Part shown: positions 25,230-34,965 of the stretch, piece by piece
How the letters are laid out: each line of letters starts with the position of its first letter
Numbering within the stretch: the first letter of the stretch is position 1
Origin: Desulfurococcaceae archaeon MEX13E-LK6-19
Lineage (GTDB): Archaea > Thermoproteota > Thermoprotei_A > Sulfolobales > Desulfurococcaceae
Direction: 5' to 3'
NCBI GenBank assembly: GCA_029637525.1
Contig: CP072660.1
Location: forward strand, 682,001-746,000
Length of the DNA stretch: 64,000 nt
The notes under the pieces: generated by a model
What the model saw: only the letters and a program-made list of their open reading frames with translations
The model's database searches: none
Told to the model about the DNA's origin: nothing
Made by a program: the position numbers and the translations under genes

Positions 25230-26325
25230 AAAACTCGAGCACATAGATGTTGTCCTCAAAGAAGACACTGTATTCCCGGGTGAATGCCGGGAGCTATACG
25301 AGTCTATAATACTAGTACACCAGGCTTTACCCCTCGTAGACTACAAGGATATAGATACATCAATAGAGTTCCTAGGCTACACCCTGGAAGCACCACTCAT
25401 GATAACAGGGATTACTGGAGGACACCCTGAGGCAACAAAGATCAATGAAGGGCTTGCAAGAATCGCTGAGAAAACAGGTATAGCTATCGGTGTTGGTAGC
25501 CAGAGAGCAATGATCGAGAAGCCTACTGATGAGATCAAGAAGTCCTATACTATTGTAAGAGAGGTTGCGAAGAACGTTCCTGTCATAGGGAATATAGGGC
25601 TGAACACTCTCCATGATCTCTCTCTACGTGATATAGAGAATATTGTTGACGCGATAAAAGCTGATGCACTCGCCGTACACTTGAATCCGGCGCAGGAGCT
25701 CGTGCAGCCCGAGGGTGATACGAGGTTCACTAGAGAATCCCTAGGTATATTAGAGGATATTGTGAGAGAACTTAGTGTACCAGTTATAGTCAAGGAGGTT
25801 GGCAATGGATTGTCTATGGAGGTTGTCGAGCTTCTAAGCAGTATCGGCATAGAGTACTTCGATGTGGCTGGTGCTTGTGGTACCAATTGGGTTCGTGTAG
25901 AAGAGTATCGTGCACGTAGGAGGGGAGCCCGGGACAAGGTCTTGCTTGCAGAAAAACTACGGAAATGGGGTATACCCACGCCACAGGCAGTCATAGAAGC
26001 CAGGTGGGCTAACCCCAAAGCATTCATTATAGCTAGCGGTGGCGTATGGGATGGTATTAGGGCGGCGAAGAACATAGTACTCGGAGCAGACATGAATGGT
26101 TTTGCACAACCTGTTCTAAGGAAGCTACTCGAATCAGGTGTTGACGGTGCCGTAGAATATGTTAAAAACTATGTTGACGAGCTGAAATCAGTCATGTTTC
26201 TTGTCGGAGCATCCTCCATAAAGGAGCTCCGTCGTAAACCATTCATTCTCCTAGACCCCCTTAAGACGATTATTGAGTCTAGGAGAATAGATCTAGAGAA
26301 ATACATGGTCATCAAAACGGGTTGA
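25201..26325 (+). CDS. fni: Isopentenyl-diphosphate isomerase type 2 (FMN)
   Basis: 374-residue FMN-dependent IPP:DMAPP isomerase for archaeal lipid synthesis. The Gly-rich ITGITGGHPEATKIN, GVGSQRAMIE, ALAVHLNPAQELVQPEGD, VIVKEVGNG and IIASGGVWDGI segments form the TIM-barrel FMN/Mg site. It starts inside the end of the GHMP-like gene, indicating coupled translation. Confidence 0.96.
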   Translation: MMLVNETVVRKLEHIDVVLKEDTVFPGECRELYESIILVHQALPLVDYKDIDTSIEFLGYTLEAPLMITGITGGHPEATKINEGLARIAEKTGIAIGVGSQRAMIEKPTDEIKKSYTIVREVAKNVPVIGNIGLNTLHDLSLRDIENIVDAIKADALAVHLNPAQELVQPEGDTRFTRESLGILEDIVRELSVPVIVKEVGNGLSMEVVELLSSIGIEYFDVAGACGTNWVRVEEYRARRRGARDKVLLAEKLRKWGIPTPQAVIEARWANPKAFIIASGGVWDGIRAAKNIVLGADMNGFAQPVLRKLLESGVDGAVEYVKNYVDELKSVMFLVGASSIKELRRKPFILLDPLKTIIESRRIDLEKYMVIKTG

Positions 26326-26331
26326 TCCATT

Positions 26332-26829
26332 ATGAGCGAATACGAGTTCCCAGAAGTATTCGTTGAAGGAGTTGAAGGAGACTACTATATCGTGTATAAA
26401 GACGGGGAATATTTCTTCTCCAAGACACCTGGCGGCGAGAAATACTATGGGCATATTCTCTATGAGGATGTCGTCGAGAAAGCAGTAGATCTTGTTGAAG
26501 CGAGGATGAAGAAATCAATAATAGTTATCCCCAAGTTCAAGTCGGGCGGTGAATTAGAGGCAATTCTTGTCGAGGAGGGCACGAGTATTTGCTTAATGGA
26601 GATCAAGGGCGCCGACCCTATTGTTTTTGTTAGCGAGGGAGACGAGGTTGAGGAGAGAGACAAGATAGCCTACATTATCACTGGGAAAGGAGAAGTAAGA
26701 GTCTATAAGAGTGTTTGCTCTGGTATAGTTACATTAGTGATAAACTTCCCGTGGGAGCGTCCCGAGAGATACATACTAGTGGTTGTGAGTAGAGATGACG
26801 CTAGAAGAATCACTGTTAAAAGAAGTTAG
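26332..26829 (+). CDS. DUF2118 protein
   Basis: 165 residues. The C-terminal half has the biotinyl/lipoyl-like barrel pattern of DUF2118 (VSEGDEVEERDKIAYIITGKGEV ... CSGIVTLVINFPWERPERYILVV, here given as its two ends). It starts 6 bases after fni and overlaps gltX by 35 bases. There is no Lys in the lipoylation position that I can identify. Function unknown. Confidence 0.75.
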   Translation: MSEYEFPEVFVEGVEGDYYIVYKDGEYFFSKTPGGEKYYGHILYEDVVEKAVDLVEARMKKSIIVIPKFKSGGELEAILVEEGTSICLMEIKGADPIVFVSEGDEVEERDKIAYIITGKGEVRVYKSVCSGIVTLVINFPWERPERYILVVVSRDDARRITVKRS

Positions 26830-28552
26830 AGAAATCGCGTACAAGCACGCGCTACTCAACGCTTACAAGCATGGAGGCAAAGCTGCTCTAGGACCCGTTG
26901 TCTCAAAGATTGTTGCTGAGAAACCCGAGGTCAGGAAGATAATAAAGCAGTTAATACCAGTGATCAAAGAGGTTGTCGAGGAAGTAAACAAGCTCACGCT
27001 AGAAGAACAAGAGAGAATACTACGTGAAAACTGGCCCGAGCTTCTTGAGGAGAAGACTGTTGAGGAGAAGAAAGAACTGCCTCCACTACCCAATGCCGTT
27101 GAAGGCAAGGTTGTAACCAGGTTCGCCCCCAACCCCGACTATACTATACACCTGGGGAACGCTAGACCAGCTCTCTTGAGCTACCTCTATGCCGTAATGT
27201 ACAAGGGTAAGATGATACTGAGATTCGAGGACACAGACCCAAGAACAAAAGCACCATTCCCAGACGCATACAACCAGATTAAAGACGACCTCAAATGGCT
27301 TGGCATCAAGTGGGATGAAGAATACATCCAGAGTATGAGAATGCCGATATTCTACGATATCGCCAAAGAATTGATCAAACGTGGAGGAGCCTATGTGGAC
27401 AAGTGTAGCCCCGAGGAATTCCGTAGGTATAGAGACCAACGTAAACCATGTCCGCACAGAGACAAGTCTCCTGAAGAGCAGCTAGAAGAATTCGATAAAA
27501 TGCTCGAAGGACACTACGGTGAAGGAGAAGCTGTTGTCAGAGTAAAAACCGACCTAAACCACCCCGATCCTTCTGTGAGAGACTGGGTTGCATTGAGAAT
27601 CATAGATACCAGCAAGACACCGCACCCAGTTGTGGGCGACAAGTATATTGTTTGGCCGACATACAACTTCGCGGCAGCCATAGATGATCACTTGATGGGT
27701 GTAACACATATTCTCCGTGCAAAAGAGCACCAGACAAACACTATCAAGCAGAAATACCTCTACGACTACATGGGCTGGAAATACCCTGAGACAATACACT
27801 TCGGCCGCCTAAGCCTCGAAGGAGTCATGCTTAGTAAATCAAAGATGAGAGCAAAAATCAAAGAAGGCTTCATGGTCTATGACGATCCACGATTCGGCAC
27901 ACTTGCAGCCCTACGTAGAAGGGGTATTGTCCCAGAGACTATACATGAGATCATAAAGGACGTCGGGATCAAGAGTATTGATGCAGTGATAAGCTACGCG
28001 AACCTAGCATCGATCAACAGGAAGATAATAGACCCGAGAGCACCAAGGTATATGATGGTTGTAGAGCCTCTAGAACTAGTCGTAGAAAATGCTCCCGAGA
28101 CCCTGGAGGCAAATGTGCTACGTCACCCTGATACAAGAGAATCCTACAAGTATGTACTCAATGGGCCCAGTATCAAAGTGTATGTTTCTTCTAGAGACAT
28201 AGAATTGTTCACCAAGAACAAGATAGTAAGGCTTATGGAGTTAGCCAATGTAGAGTACAAGGGAGTCATTGTAGAGAAGAACAAAGTTGTGGTCAAGACA
28301 TTGTTTATCGATACTAGTCTTGATACAGCTAGGAAGCATGGTGCACCGATAATACAGTGGGTGCCAGAAGACCAAGCGTCTTTAATAGAGATCTGGAAGC
28401 CGGAGGGAGAAGAGCTTATACGTGAACATGGATTAGTCGAGAAAGCTCTTGAGGAAATCAATGAGGGAACAGTAGTACAGTTCTATAGGTATGGATTCGC
28501 CCGTATAGAGAAGACACCCAGTGGTTTAAGAGCGATATATGCACACAACTAG
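26795..28552 (+). CDS. gltX: Glutamyl-tRNA synthetase
   Basis: 585-residue class I synthetase of archaeal/GlnRS-like type. The HIGH-equivalent is HLGN in FAPNPDYTIHLGNARPA, RFEDTDPRTKAP follows, and the KMSKS equivalent is LSKSKMRAKI. The C-terminus is the beta-barrel anticodon domain, as in the archaeal enzymes that also charge tRNA-Gln. It overlaps the DUF2118 gene by 35 bases. Confidence 0.97.
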   Translation: MTLEESLLKEVREIAYKHALLNAYKHGGKAALGPVVSKIVAEKPEVRKIIKQLIPVIKEVVEEVNKLTLEEQERILRENWPELLEEKTVEEKKELPPLPNAVEGKVVTRFAPNPDYTIHLGNARPALLSYLYAVMYKGKMILRFEDTDPRTKAPFPDAYNQIKDDLKWLGIKWDEEYIQSMRMPIFYDIAKELIKRGGAYVDKCSPEEFRRYRDQRKPCPHRDKSPEEQLEEFDKMLEGHYGEGEAVVRVKTDLNHPDPSVRDWVALRIIDTSKTPHPVVGDKYIVWPTYNFAAAIDDHLMGVTHILRAKEHQTNTIKQKYLYDYMGWKYPETIHFGRLSLEGVMLSKSKMRAKIKEGFMVYDDPRFGTLAALRRRGIVPETIHEIIKDVGIKSIDAVISYANLASINRKIIDPRAPRYMMVVEPLELVVENAPETLEANVLRHPDTRESYKYVLNGPSIKVYVSSRDIELFTKNKIVRLMELANVEYKGVIVEKNKVVVKTLFIDTSLDTARKHGAPIIQWVPEDQASLIEIWKPEGEELIREHGLVEKALEEINEGTVVQFYRYGFARIEKTPSGLRAIYAHN

Positions 28553-28556
28553 TAAG

Positions 28557-28590
28557 AGGATAGTTTTATTAGCCCAACTAATCTTATCCT
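28557..28590 (+). terminator. Two-step hairpin after gltX
   Basis: AGGATA (28557) pairs with TATCCT (28585) and inner ATTAG (28568) with CTAAT (28578), loop CCCAA. It begins 5 bases after the gltX stop and ends 43 bases before L7Ae. It may terminate or process the upstream transcript, or be chance. Confidence 0.3.
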
Positions 28591-28633
28591 ATTATCACAG
28601 ATTCGACGACCTAGATGGGAGGAGGATGAGGAG

Positions 28634-29020
28634 ATGAGCAAGCCTTTCTATGTAAAATTTGAGGTACCCCCAGAACTAGCCGAGAAAGCATATGAAGCAC
28701 TAAAGAAGGCTAGAGAAACAGGCGGCAAGATCAAGAAGGGAACCAACGAGACAACAAAAGCTGTTGAGAGAGGACTCGCTAAACTAGTACTAATCGCAGA
28801 AGACGTAGACCCACCAGAGATTGTCGCACACCTACCCCTACTATGTGACGAAAAGAAGATACCCTACGTCTACGTACCAAGCAAGAAGAAACTAGGTGAA
28901 GCAGCTGGTATCGAAGTAGCAGCAGCAAGTGCAGCAATCATTGAGCCCGGTGGCGCCAAGGACCTAGTAGAGGAAATAATCAAGCAAGTAAAAGAACTCA
29001 GAGCAAAAGCAGGAAAGTAA
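28634..29020 (+). CDS. rpl7ae: Ribosomal protein eL8 (L7Ae), K-turn binding
   Basis: 128-residue protein of the 50S subunit that also binds kink-turns in box C/D and H/ACA sRNPs and RNase [36 protein letters not shown] and [16 protein letters not shown] are diagnostic. GGAGGATGAGGAG precedes the ATG. In this window it serves the two box C/D sRNAs predicted at 50-52 kb. Confidence 0.98.
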   Translation: MSKPFYVKFEVPPELAEKAYEALKKARETGGKIKKGTNETTKAVERGLAKLVLIAEDVDPPEIVAHLPLLCDEKKIPYVYVPSKKKLGEAAGIEVAAASAAIIEPGGAKDLVEEIIKQVKELRAKAGK

Positions 29021-29085
29021 GCTCCCCATAAGCTCTTGTTAAAGTAAACAACCTACCTGTTTTTTAATACTGTAACATCAATTTA

Positions 29086-30255
29086 TTACTTTGTAGCAAT
29101 TTTACTCTTCAATAAATCAGTTAAAGCCGCAGCCAATAACACCATACCGATGAACACGTTTACTTGAACAATATGTAGTTCTTCAAAGAAAATGTATAGC
29201 ACAAACAGTATTGCTGCAGCATTATAAAACACGAGGTTCTCAATATTTGTTCCCAACATATAGTTTAGTGTTGCCAGTATCACGAGAGAATACATGAACA
29301 ACACGTAGACTGCTAAGAGGAAATGAATTACATTGGCTGAAAAGATGCAGCACCCTATGTCGGATGTACAGAGTGGAGATAAGTTATGTACTCCAATCAG
29401 GAAATGATGAATTATATGAAGTAGAGCTATGAGAGCGATAGCAAGGAATGTTACATAGGTTGTTACCCTGGAAAACGAGACACCGGTTCTATAAACTTTC
29501 TCTGGATAGACGAGTTTAGCCATACTTGTTATCGTGAGTGTTACTAAGAATATTTGTATACCCATGTGTGCGTACAAGGAGTCTATAGAGATGCACATTG
29601 CTATCGACGGATCATCAAGTATGGCTAAGCCAGCTCCCAGCACTATCGATAATACTATGAAGAATATCATCAAGATCTTTTTGTGGTTATACGTAATATA
29701 TTCCTTAACGAGCTTCATTGAAATATGTAGTTTTTCCCCAATGGTTGTTCTGGAAATCATTTCTTTAGACACGAAATACACGTAGACAGCAGAAGTAATT
29801 GTAGCAGAGAGAACGAGAGTGGCCAATATCTTATTCGATGCGAGAATATCTGCTCTTATGTTTAAAGCGGGTAGCTGATATGATATAACGAATAACGTTA
29901 AGATAGCTACCAATAAAGCCAATAATATGTAATACCTCTTCTTCCTAGTTACAATGAGTTTCACACTAACTACGAATACTTGTAGAGTAAAGAAAACAAA
30001 CAAAGTGTATGATATAACATATGTTGCGGCAAAGAACAGTACATGTGAAAGAATAATGTAGAATATGTCTTTCTCAACAGTTATTACACCAAAGTTGTAT
30101 ACTAACGGACAAACATGGCTGGCAACTAGTTTAGCAACATCCCAAATATTGTATTTAAATATGTAGAAAATAAGGCCGAGCATACTATACTTACCGATCG
30201 CAAGAAGCAGGTTTTCCCTCCATTTTCGAACTATGATTGTATCAAATAGTTTCAC
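29086..30255 (-). CDS. Polytopic membrane protein, unrecognised
   Basis: 389-residue protein of about ten hydrophobic helices with short loops. I recognise no family or catalytic motif. AT-rich codon use and its position between L7Ae and S28e, genes usually joined in one operon, mark it as an insertion relative to the common archaeal order. The start is set at the GTG at 30255, with AGGAGG 8 bases upstream; the TTG at 30261 is only 2 bases from that site. Confidence 0.6.
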   Translation of the reverse strand: MKLFDTIIVRKWRENLLLAIGKYSMLGLIFYIFKYNIWDVAKLVASHVCPLVYNFGVITVEKDIFYIILSHVLFFAATYVISYTLFVFFTLQVFVVSVKLIVTRKKRYYILLALLVAILTLFVISYQLPALNIRADILASNKILATLVLSATITSAVYVYFVSKEMISRTTIGEKLHISMKLVKEYITYNHKKILMIFFIVLSIVLGAGLAILDDPSIAMCISIDSLYAHMGIQIFLVTLTITSMAKLVYPEKVYRTGVSFSRVTTYVTFLAIALIALLHIIHHFLIGVHNLSPLCTSDIGCCIFSANVIHFLLAVYVLFMYSLVILATLNYMLGTNIENLVFYNAAAILFVLYIFFEELHIVQVNVFIGMVLLAAALTDLLKSKIATK

Positions 30256-30414
30256 TAACAAATCCTCCTAATACACATTGTATATTGTGTATGTGTATTA
30301 ATATAGGTATTACAAACGCTATAAATCCTACTGTATTATACCTCTATAAATTGCCTTTAGAAGAATTAATTAGAATTGAACAGTGTCTTCTAGATGTAGT
30401 TAAAAGGAGGTATT

Positions 30415-30684
30415 TTATCTTCTTCCACTTAGTCTTCTTGCTTCTCTCTCGGTCTCTCTTAGTATGAGTATATCGCCTATTCTAACAGATCCTTTCACAT
30501 TTCTTGTGATAATTCTTCCCTTGTCTCTTCCCTCGAGAACTCTTACACGTACCTGTGTTATCTCTCCGGTTACACCTGTTCTACCAATGATCTGTATGAC
30601 TTCTGCTGGGAACCCTATTTCCTCTGTGACATTAACTGCTGGTTGTTCAACATAGATCTTCTTTTTCTCCTCTCCTTCACTCAT
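30415..30684 (-). CDS. rps28e: Ribosomal protein eS28
   Basis: 89-residue OB-fold 30S protein. [37 protein letters not shown] and the C-terminal [15 protein letters not shown] are diagnostic. It is transcribed opposite to L7Ae and L24e, its usual operon partners, from a promoter divergent from L24e. Confidence 0.97.
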   Translation of the reverse strand: MSEGEEKKKIYVEQPAVNVTEEIGFPAEVIQIIGRTGVTGEITQVRVRVLEGRDKGRIITRNVKGSVRIGDILILRETEREARRLSGRR

Positions 30685-30738
30685 TAATCGTACACCCTAT
30701 GTAGTCTTCCTCCTTATCCCTCTTAACTACTTGTAGTT

Positions 30739-30768
30739 GTTATAAATATTGCGATAAAGCTTAAATAA
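30739..30768. promoter_or_regulatory. Back-to-back TATA boxes for S28e and L24e
   Basis: On the minus strand TATTTATAAC (30739-30748) suits S28e, whose ATG is at 30684. On the plus strand GCTTAAATAA (30759-30768) suits L24e at 30836. The arrangement is nearly symmetric. Confidence 0.5.
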
Positions 30769-30786
30769 TTGGTTCAGCCATGATTA

Positions 30787-30805
30787 GGTTTAGCCGGAAT
30801 AAACC
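30787..30805 (+). repeat. 6-bp inverted repeat in the L24e leader
   Basis: GGTTTA (30787-30792), 7-base centre GCCGGAA, TAAACC (30800-30805). It sits at or just after the predicted transcript start of L24e and could be a leader hairpin or operator. Confidence 0.3.
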
Positions 30806-30835
30806 AGTCCGCTAAGGAGGGGTGCAGTAGTAGAG

Positions 30836-31018
30836 ATGCCAAGGATTGTTCATTGTAGTTTCTGTGGAAGACTAATAGAGCCTGGAACAGGGATAATGTA
30901 TGTGAAGAATGATGGTAGTATACTCTGGTTCTGTAGCAGCAAGTGCCGTAAAAACTTCTTGAAACTCGGCAGGAACCCCAGGAAGCTTAAATGGACTCTA
31001 AGAAAAGCTAAAACATAA
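30836..31018 (+). CDS. rpl24e: Ribosomal protein eL24
   Basis: 60-residue zinc-ribbon 50S protein. The ligands are CSFCG at the N-terminus and the CSSKC pair near residue 35, followed by [15 protein letters not shown] lies upstream of the ATG. The next gene is NDK, the normal partner. Confidence 0.97.
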   Translation: MPRIVHCSFCGRLIEPGTGIMYVKNDGSILWFCSSKCRKNFLKLGRNPRKLKWTLRKAKT

Positions 31019-31061
31019 AATCCCTTATCCCCTGAATACATTTCTCCACGGTGTACAAGCC

Positions 31062-31487
31062 ATGGCTATCGAGAGAACACTTGTATTCATAAAACCAGAT
31101 GGTGTTGAGAGAAGACTCGTAGGCGAGATTATTTCTAGATTCGAGAAAAAGGGACTGAAGATAAAAGCACTGAAAATGTTTAAGTTCACACGTGAGCAGG
31201 CAGAAGAATTCTACAAAGTACATAAAGGCAAGCCCTTCTTCGAGGACCTAATAAAGTTCGTTACAAGGAATCCTGTCGTGGCAATGGTTCTCGAAGGAGA
31301 CAATGCCATCTCTGTCGTTAGACTAATGATAGGCCCTACAGATGGAAGACAAGCACCACCAGGCACCATTAGGGGAGACTACGCGTTATCGAAACAAGAA
31401 AACATAATACATGCAAGTGATAGCCCTGAGAGTGCTGAACACGAAATAAACGTTGTGTTTAAGAAAGAAGAGATAATAGATTGGTAA
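31062..31487 (+). CDS. ndk: Nucleoside diphosphate kinase
   Basis: 141-residue enzyme transferring the gamma phosphate of ATP to other NDPs. K11 (IKPDGVER), R-rich [18 protein letters not shown] and the phosphorylated H117 (NIIHASDS) are intact. 43 bases after L24e, as in the common archaeal L24e-NDK pair. Confidence 0.98.
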   Translation: MAIERTLVFIKPDGVERRLVGEIISRFEKKGLKIKALKMFKFTREQAEEFYKVHKGKPFFEDLIKFVTRNPVVAMVLEGDNAISVVRLMIGPTDGRQAPPGTIRGDYALSKQENIIHASDSPESAEHEINVVFKKEEIIDW

Positions 31488-31543
31488 GTTCTTTATTCCC
31501 CATTAATCCATGTAGGTTCATTCACTTTTATGATTAATGTACT

Positions 31544-33358
31544 TTAGAACGCTAGCCCATAGAATGGGTCTTGTTTCCTCTTTATCTTTATTATCTCGTT
31601 GAGAACCATTTTCTCGTCATCACTAAGCTCATTCTTATACTTGGTTAGCCATAGCTTAGCGTGGTCTTTAGGTATGTCAGTGTAGAGTATGTCTCCTTCA
31701 TCTATATGTCTTCCAACAAGAACTCTTCCTTTAATCGATATAGCTACCTCCATGCCCACTCTAGCTTCTTTCAGTACCTGATCCCTGTCCCGGATCTGCA
31801 TTATACTGCCTATACGGGTTCCATCTTCTCTCATAAGCGGGTAGCCGGGCTTTATCACTCCTCCTAGAACCTCTATGCCTACTATGGCTGGATTGCTTCT
31901 TCTGAACACGTAGCCTGGAAGTATCCTTATCTTGCCTGGCCTGATTAGTGATTCTAGTTCTTTACGTTTCTCCATTTCCTTGAGCTTCTTAACCCAGTCG
32001 ATGTACTCTTCTAGAAGCCTATAGATCACGTTGTGGCTGAATACTTTGATTTCTTCTTTCTCAATTAATTCACGTGCGTCGGGCAGTATTTTCACGTTGA
32101 ATGCTATTATGACGCCGTATACAGGGTTGTTCTTCTTTGCCACAATAGCCTCCATAACATCATTCTTGGTTACAGGGCCCACGTCGGCTAGCCTAACTGG
32201 TATATTTTCTCTCCTCAAAGCAGCTATGAGGGCTTCCAGTGTACCTAGTGTATCAGCTTTAACAACAACACCCACGTTATCAGTCTTGATCCTTATTGCT
32301 TCTACTTCTTCTCTAACTTTCTTCATGTATTCTTCGGCCTGCTCAGGGCTTGGTACAACGTAAATTGGGCCTCCCGCTAACGCATCCTCAAGCCCGGGTG
32401 CGGAGATCTTTACACCAGTAGCCGCTACAACCTGGTCTACGGTCATGAATTTTCCTTCATGAGCCCTCATGTCTTGCAGCGGCCTGGGCATCAATAGTGC
32501 TCTAACTTTAGTGAGAATAGGTTTCTCTTTACCAGCAACAACTATCTGGTCACCTTTCCTCATCACGCCATCATAGATTATGACGTCTATGGTTGTGCCG
32601 AGACCAGGCTCTTCCTTGACCTCGAGAATGACTCCTTTCGCGGGATCATTGCTTGTGACGAGCTTCTTCTTCATGAACTGCTGGACTAGACCAGTTAGTA
32701 GAGCAAGTAGTTCTGGAACACCTTCTCCTGTTTTCGCCGAGACGGGTACTATGGCTACTGTTCTCCTGAAATCACGTATTCTATCAAACCTCTCGGCCAT
32801 GAATCCTTGGTCGTATAGTTGCCCCACGATCCTGTATATGAGCTCGTCGAGTCTAGCTACAACACTTGGGTCCTGCTTGTTTATGGTTTCAAGGAATGGT
32901 GCGCCCGGGTTGGGTTTCCAGCCAGGGATCCTATCGATTTTGTTGGCGGCTACAACGAATGGTACACGGCGTTCCTTGAGTATCTGTATGCTCTCAACGG
33001 TCTGGGGCTGGAACCCTTCTATGATGTCGACTACGAGTATCGCTATATCAGCTACGCTTCCTCCACGACGCCTCAGGTTGCTGAAAAGCTCGTGTCCAGG
33101 AGTGTCTATGAAGAGTAAACCAGGGATCTCTACTTTTAGCTTCGGGAAATACTTCTTGAGAGGCTCCGCCACCTTCTTTAGAACACTTGCTGGAACTATA
33201 CTTGCTCCAACATGTTGTGTTATCTCGCCAGGCTCTTTCTTGGCTACAGCAGTGCCCCTGATATAGTCAAGTAGCGTTGTCTTACCATGGTCTACATGTC
33301 CTAGCACCACTACTATTGGTTGTCTTATCCATGTCTTCCTCTCGGTATCACTGGACAT
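31544..33358 (-). CDS. infB: Translation initiation factor aIF5B (IF-2 like)
   Basis: 604-residue GTPase promoting subunit joining. G1 is [12 protein letters not shown] near residue 17, G3 DTPGHELF, G4 NKIDRI and G5 SAKTGEGV. Domains II to IV follow, and the C-terminus lies close to the typical archaeal end. There is no intein and no long N-terminal extension. It is convergent with NDK, whereas the usual archaeal order has it downstream in the same direction. Confidence 0.97.
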   Translation of the reverse strand: MSSDTERKTWIRQPIVVVLGHVDHGKTTLLDYIRGTAVAKKEPGEITQHVGASIVPASVLKKVAEPLKKYFPKLKVEIPGLLFIDTPGHELFSNLRRRGGSVADIAILVVDIIEGFQPQTVESIQILKERRVPFVVAANKIDRIPGWKPNPGAPFLETINKQDPSVVARLDELIYRIVGQLYDQGFMAERFDRIRDFRRTVAIVPVSAKTGEGVPELLALLTGLVQQFMKKKLVTSNDPAKGVILEVKEEPGLGTTIDVIIYDGVMRKGDQIVVAGKEKPILTKVRALLMPRPLQDMRAHEGKFMTVDQVVAATGVKISAPGLEDALAGGPIYVVPSPEQAEEYMKKVREEVEAIRIKTDNVGVVVKADTLGTLEALIAALRRENIPVRLADVGPVTKNDVMEAIVAKKNNPVYGVIIAFNVKILPDARELIEKEEIKVFSHNVIYRLLEEYIDWVKKLKEMEKRKELESLIRPGKIRILPGYVFRRSNPAIVGIEVLGGVIKPGYPLMREDGTRIGSIMQIRDRDQVLKEARVGMEVAISIKGRVLVGRHIDEGDILYTDIPKDHAKLWLTKYKNELSDDEKMVLNEIIKIKRKQDPFYGLAF

Positions 33359-33470
33359 TACAGTTTCACCCTCGCCTAAACCCTCAGTCTACCAAGAGGT
33401 CAATCTATATTAAATATGTGACTAAACTTAGAAACAATTGTCTAGACAAGACAAGTATTTGGTGGTTTCT

Positions 33471-34169
33471 TTGAGCGAGCTTGATGAAGCGAAGTCTATG
33501 GCTGCTAGAGAGGCTCTAAAATATATCGATGGAGCCAACATTATTGGTGTTGGCACTGGGTCTACCGTAGAGAAGTTTATTGAACTACTAGGCGGTATGG
33601 CTAGTGACTACCGTGACAGACTATTTGTTGCATCATCACTTGACACCATGCTGAAGCTCAAGTCCAAGGGCTTCAAGGTATTGTATCCCGGGGTTATCGA
33701 CTCTATAGACGTGTATATTGATGGAGCCGACGAGGTTGACCCAGAACTAAACATGATCAAGGGAGGAGGCGCCGCCTTAACTTTAGAGAAAATACTAACC
33801 TATTACTCTAGAGAAAGAATCTTCATCGTTGACTACACGAAACTAGTTGATAGACTAGGTACGAACCACCCCGTTCCCATAGATGTTCTCCCATGGGCTG
33901 TCTCAATGGTCTACAAATACCTTAAAGAGAAAGGCTACAACCCCGTGGTGAGAAGCAGTAGGAAAGGAAAGTATGGCCCAGTGGTATCTGATGTCGGCGG
34001 CGTTATAATAGACTTGAAACCACCCCTGTTCAACCCTGTTGAGCTCGAGAAAGAACTAAAGATGCTCCCAGGTGTAATCGAGACAGGGCTATTCATAGGG
34101 CTTGCTGACAGAGTTATCGTTGGCTGGAGTAATCGTGTAAAAGTTCTCACTAGGAGCAAAACAGGGTAA
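33471..34169 (+). CDS. rpiA: Ribose-5-phosphate isomerase A
   Basis: Interconverts ribose-5-phosphate and ribulose-5-phosphate. IGVGTGSTVEKFIELL, VYIDGADEVDPELNMIKGGGAALTLEK (shown here by its ends) and DYTKLVDRLG carry the active site. The start is set at the TTG at 33471 (232 residues), with GGTGG 5 bases upstream; a frame from 33438 adds 11 residues not seen in the family. It is divergent from infB. Confidence 0.94.
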   Translation: MSELDEAKSMAAREALKYIDGANIIGVGTGSTVEKFIELLGGMASDYRDRLFVASSLDTMLKLKSKGFKVLYPGVIDSIDVYIDGADEVDPELNMIKGGGAALTLEKILTYYSRERIFIVDYTKLVDRLGTNHPVPIDVLPWAVSMVYKYLKEKGYNPVVRSSRKGKYGPVVSDVGGVIIDLKPPLFNPVELEKELKMLPGVIETGLFIGLADRVIVGWSNRVKVLTRSKTG

Positions 34170-34186
34170 TGCCTCACACAATAATA

Positions 34187-34194
34187 TTATATAC
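34187..34194 (+). promoter_or_regulatory. TATA box of eS6
   Basis: TTATATAC predicts a transcript start near 34216, about 50 bases before the TTG start of S6e. Confidence 0.4.
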
Positions 34195-34265
34195 CTGTAT
34201 AGCGTGTTTCCCATAAAGAAGACTGTATACAAGCTGGTGCCGTATAGGCACCGGGGGTATGTGGT

Positions 34266-34910
34266 TTGCCAGACTTCAAGATAGTGATCTCAGATCCTGA
34301 GGCAGCTAAAACAGCTAAACCAATCAAGGTAAAAGTTGTTGGAGACGATATACCCTTCGATGAGGAGATGAAAGAAGGATTCAAACTACCGATCATAAAG
34401 ATGAACAAGGCTCTTGCAGACAAACTCGAAGCGAAATATGGCGTCGTAACAGTAAGGATCTACAAACCCGAGAGCAAGGAGAAAATCAATATAAGAGGAG
34501 TCATCGAGATAGACGACAACATCCCCGAGAATGAAGTCCATGTCAGTGCGGCTATTCTAGCAGACAAGATTGGTGCCAGCGAGGCTGAAGGAGAAGTCTT
34601 CAGGGCCAAGGCATGGCAGATCAGAATAAAGGATGAACGAGCTGTTAGACTCGTTGGAATGAAGATAGGCGACGTATTTGATGGATCACTCGTCGGGCTC
34701 AAAGGCGCTAAGCTCAAGATTACTGGTGGCAGCGACTACAGTGGCTTCCCAATGAGACCGGATATCCATGGTGGAGTCAAGAAGAGAGTATTACTGTCGG
34801 GTCCACCAGGATTCCATCCGAGAGAGAAAGGTGAGCGTAGAAGGAAAATCGTTAGAGGCAATACTATAACCGAGGACATAGTACAGATTAATACAGTGAT
34901 TGTAAGCTAG
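34266..34910 (+). CDS. rps6e: Ribosomal protein eS6, long crenarchaeal form
   Basis: 214 residues. The S6e core with GMKIGDVFDGSLVGLKGAKLKITGGSDYSGFP (given by its ends), GGVKKRVLLSGPPGF and RRKIVRGNTITEDIVQINT occupies the C-terminal part. It is preceded by an N-terminal domain of about 85 residues that is longer than in euryarchaeal S6e. The start is TTG. Confidence 0.95.
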   Translation: MPDFKIVISDPEAAKTAKPIKVKVVGDDIPFDEEMKEGFKLPIIKMNKALADKLEAKYGVVTVRIYKPESKEKINIRGVIEIDDNIPENEVHVSAAILADKIGASEAEGEVFRAKAWQIRIKDERAVRLVGMKIGDVFDGSLVGLKGAKLKITGGSDYSGFPMRPDIHGGVKKRVLLSGPPGFHPREKGERRRKIVRGNTITEDIVQINTVIVS

Positions 34911-34938
34911 ACATGACCAGTTTACGTGGGAAACCTAT

Positions 34939-34947
34939 TTTTATAAA
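34939..34947 (+). promoter_or_regulatory. TATA box of aIF2-gamma
   Basis: TTTTATAAA is centred about 23 bases before the first possible start (TTG 34966), so the mRNA is leaderless or nearly so. Confidence 0.5.
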
Positions 34948-34965
34948 CAAACATTTTTAGTTTAT

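Noticed and set aside
32580-33266. A 228-codon open frame opposite aIF5B
   Set aside because: It is antisense to a fully conserved gene, has Ser/Thr/Met-rich composition typical of shadow frames, and shows no motif.
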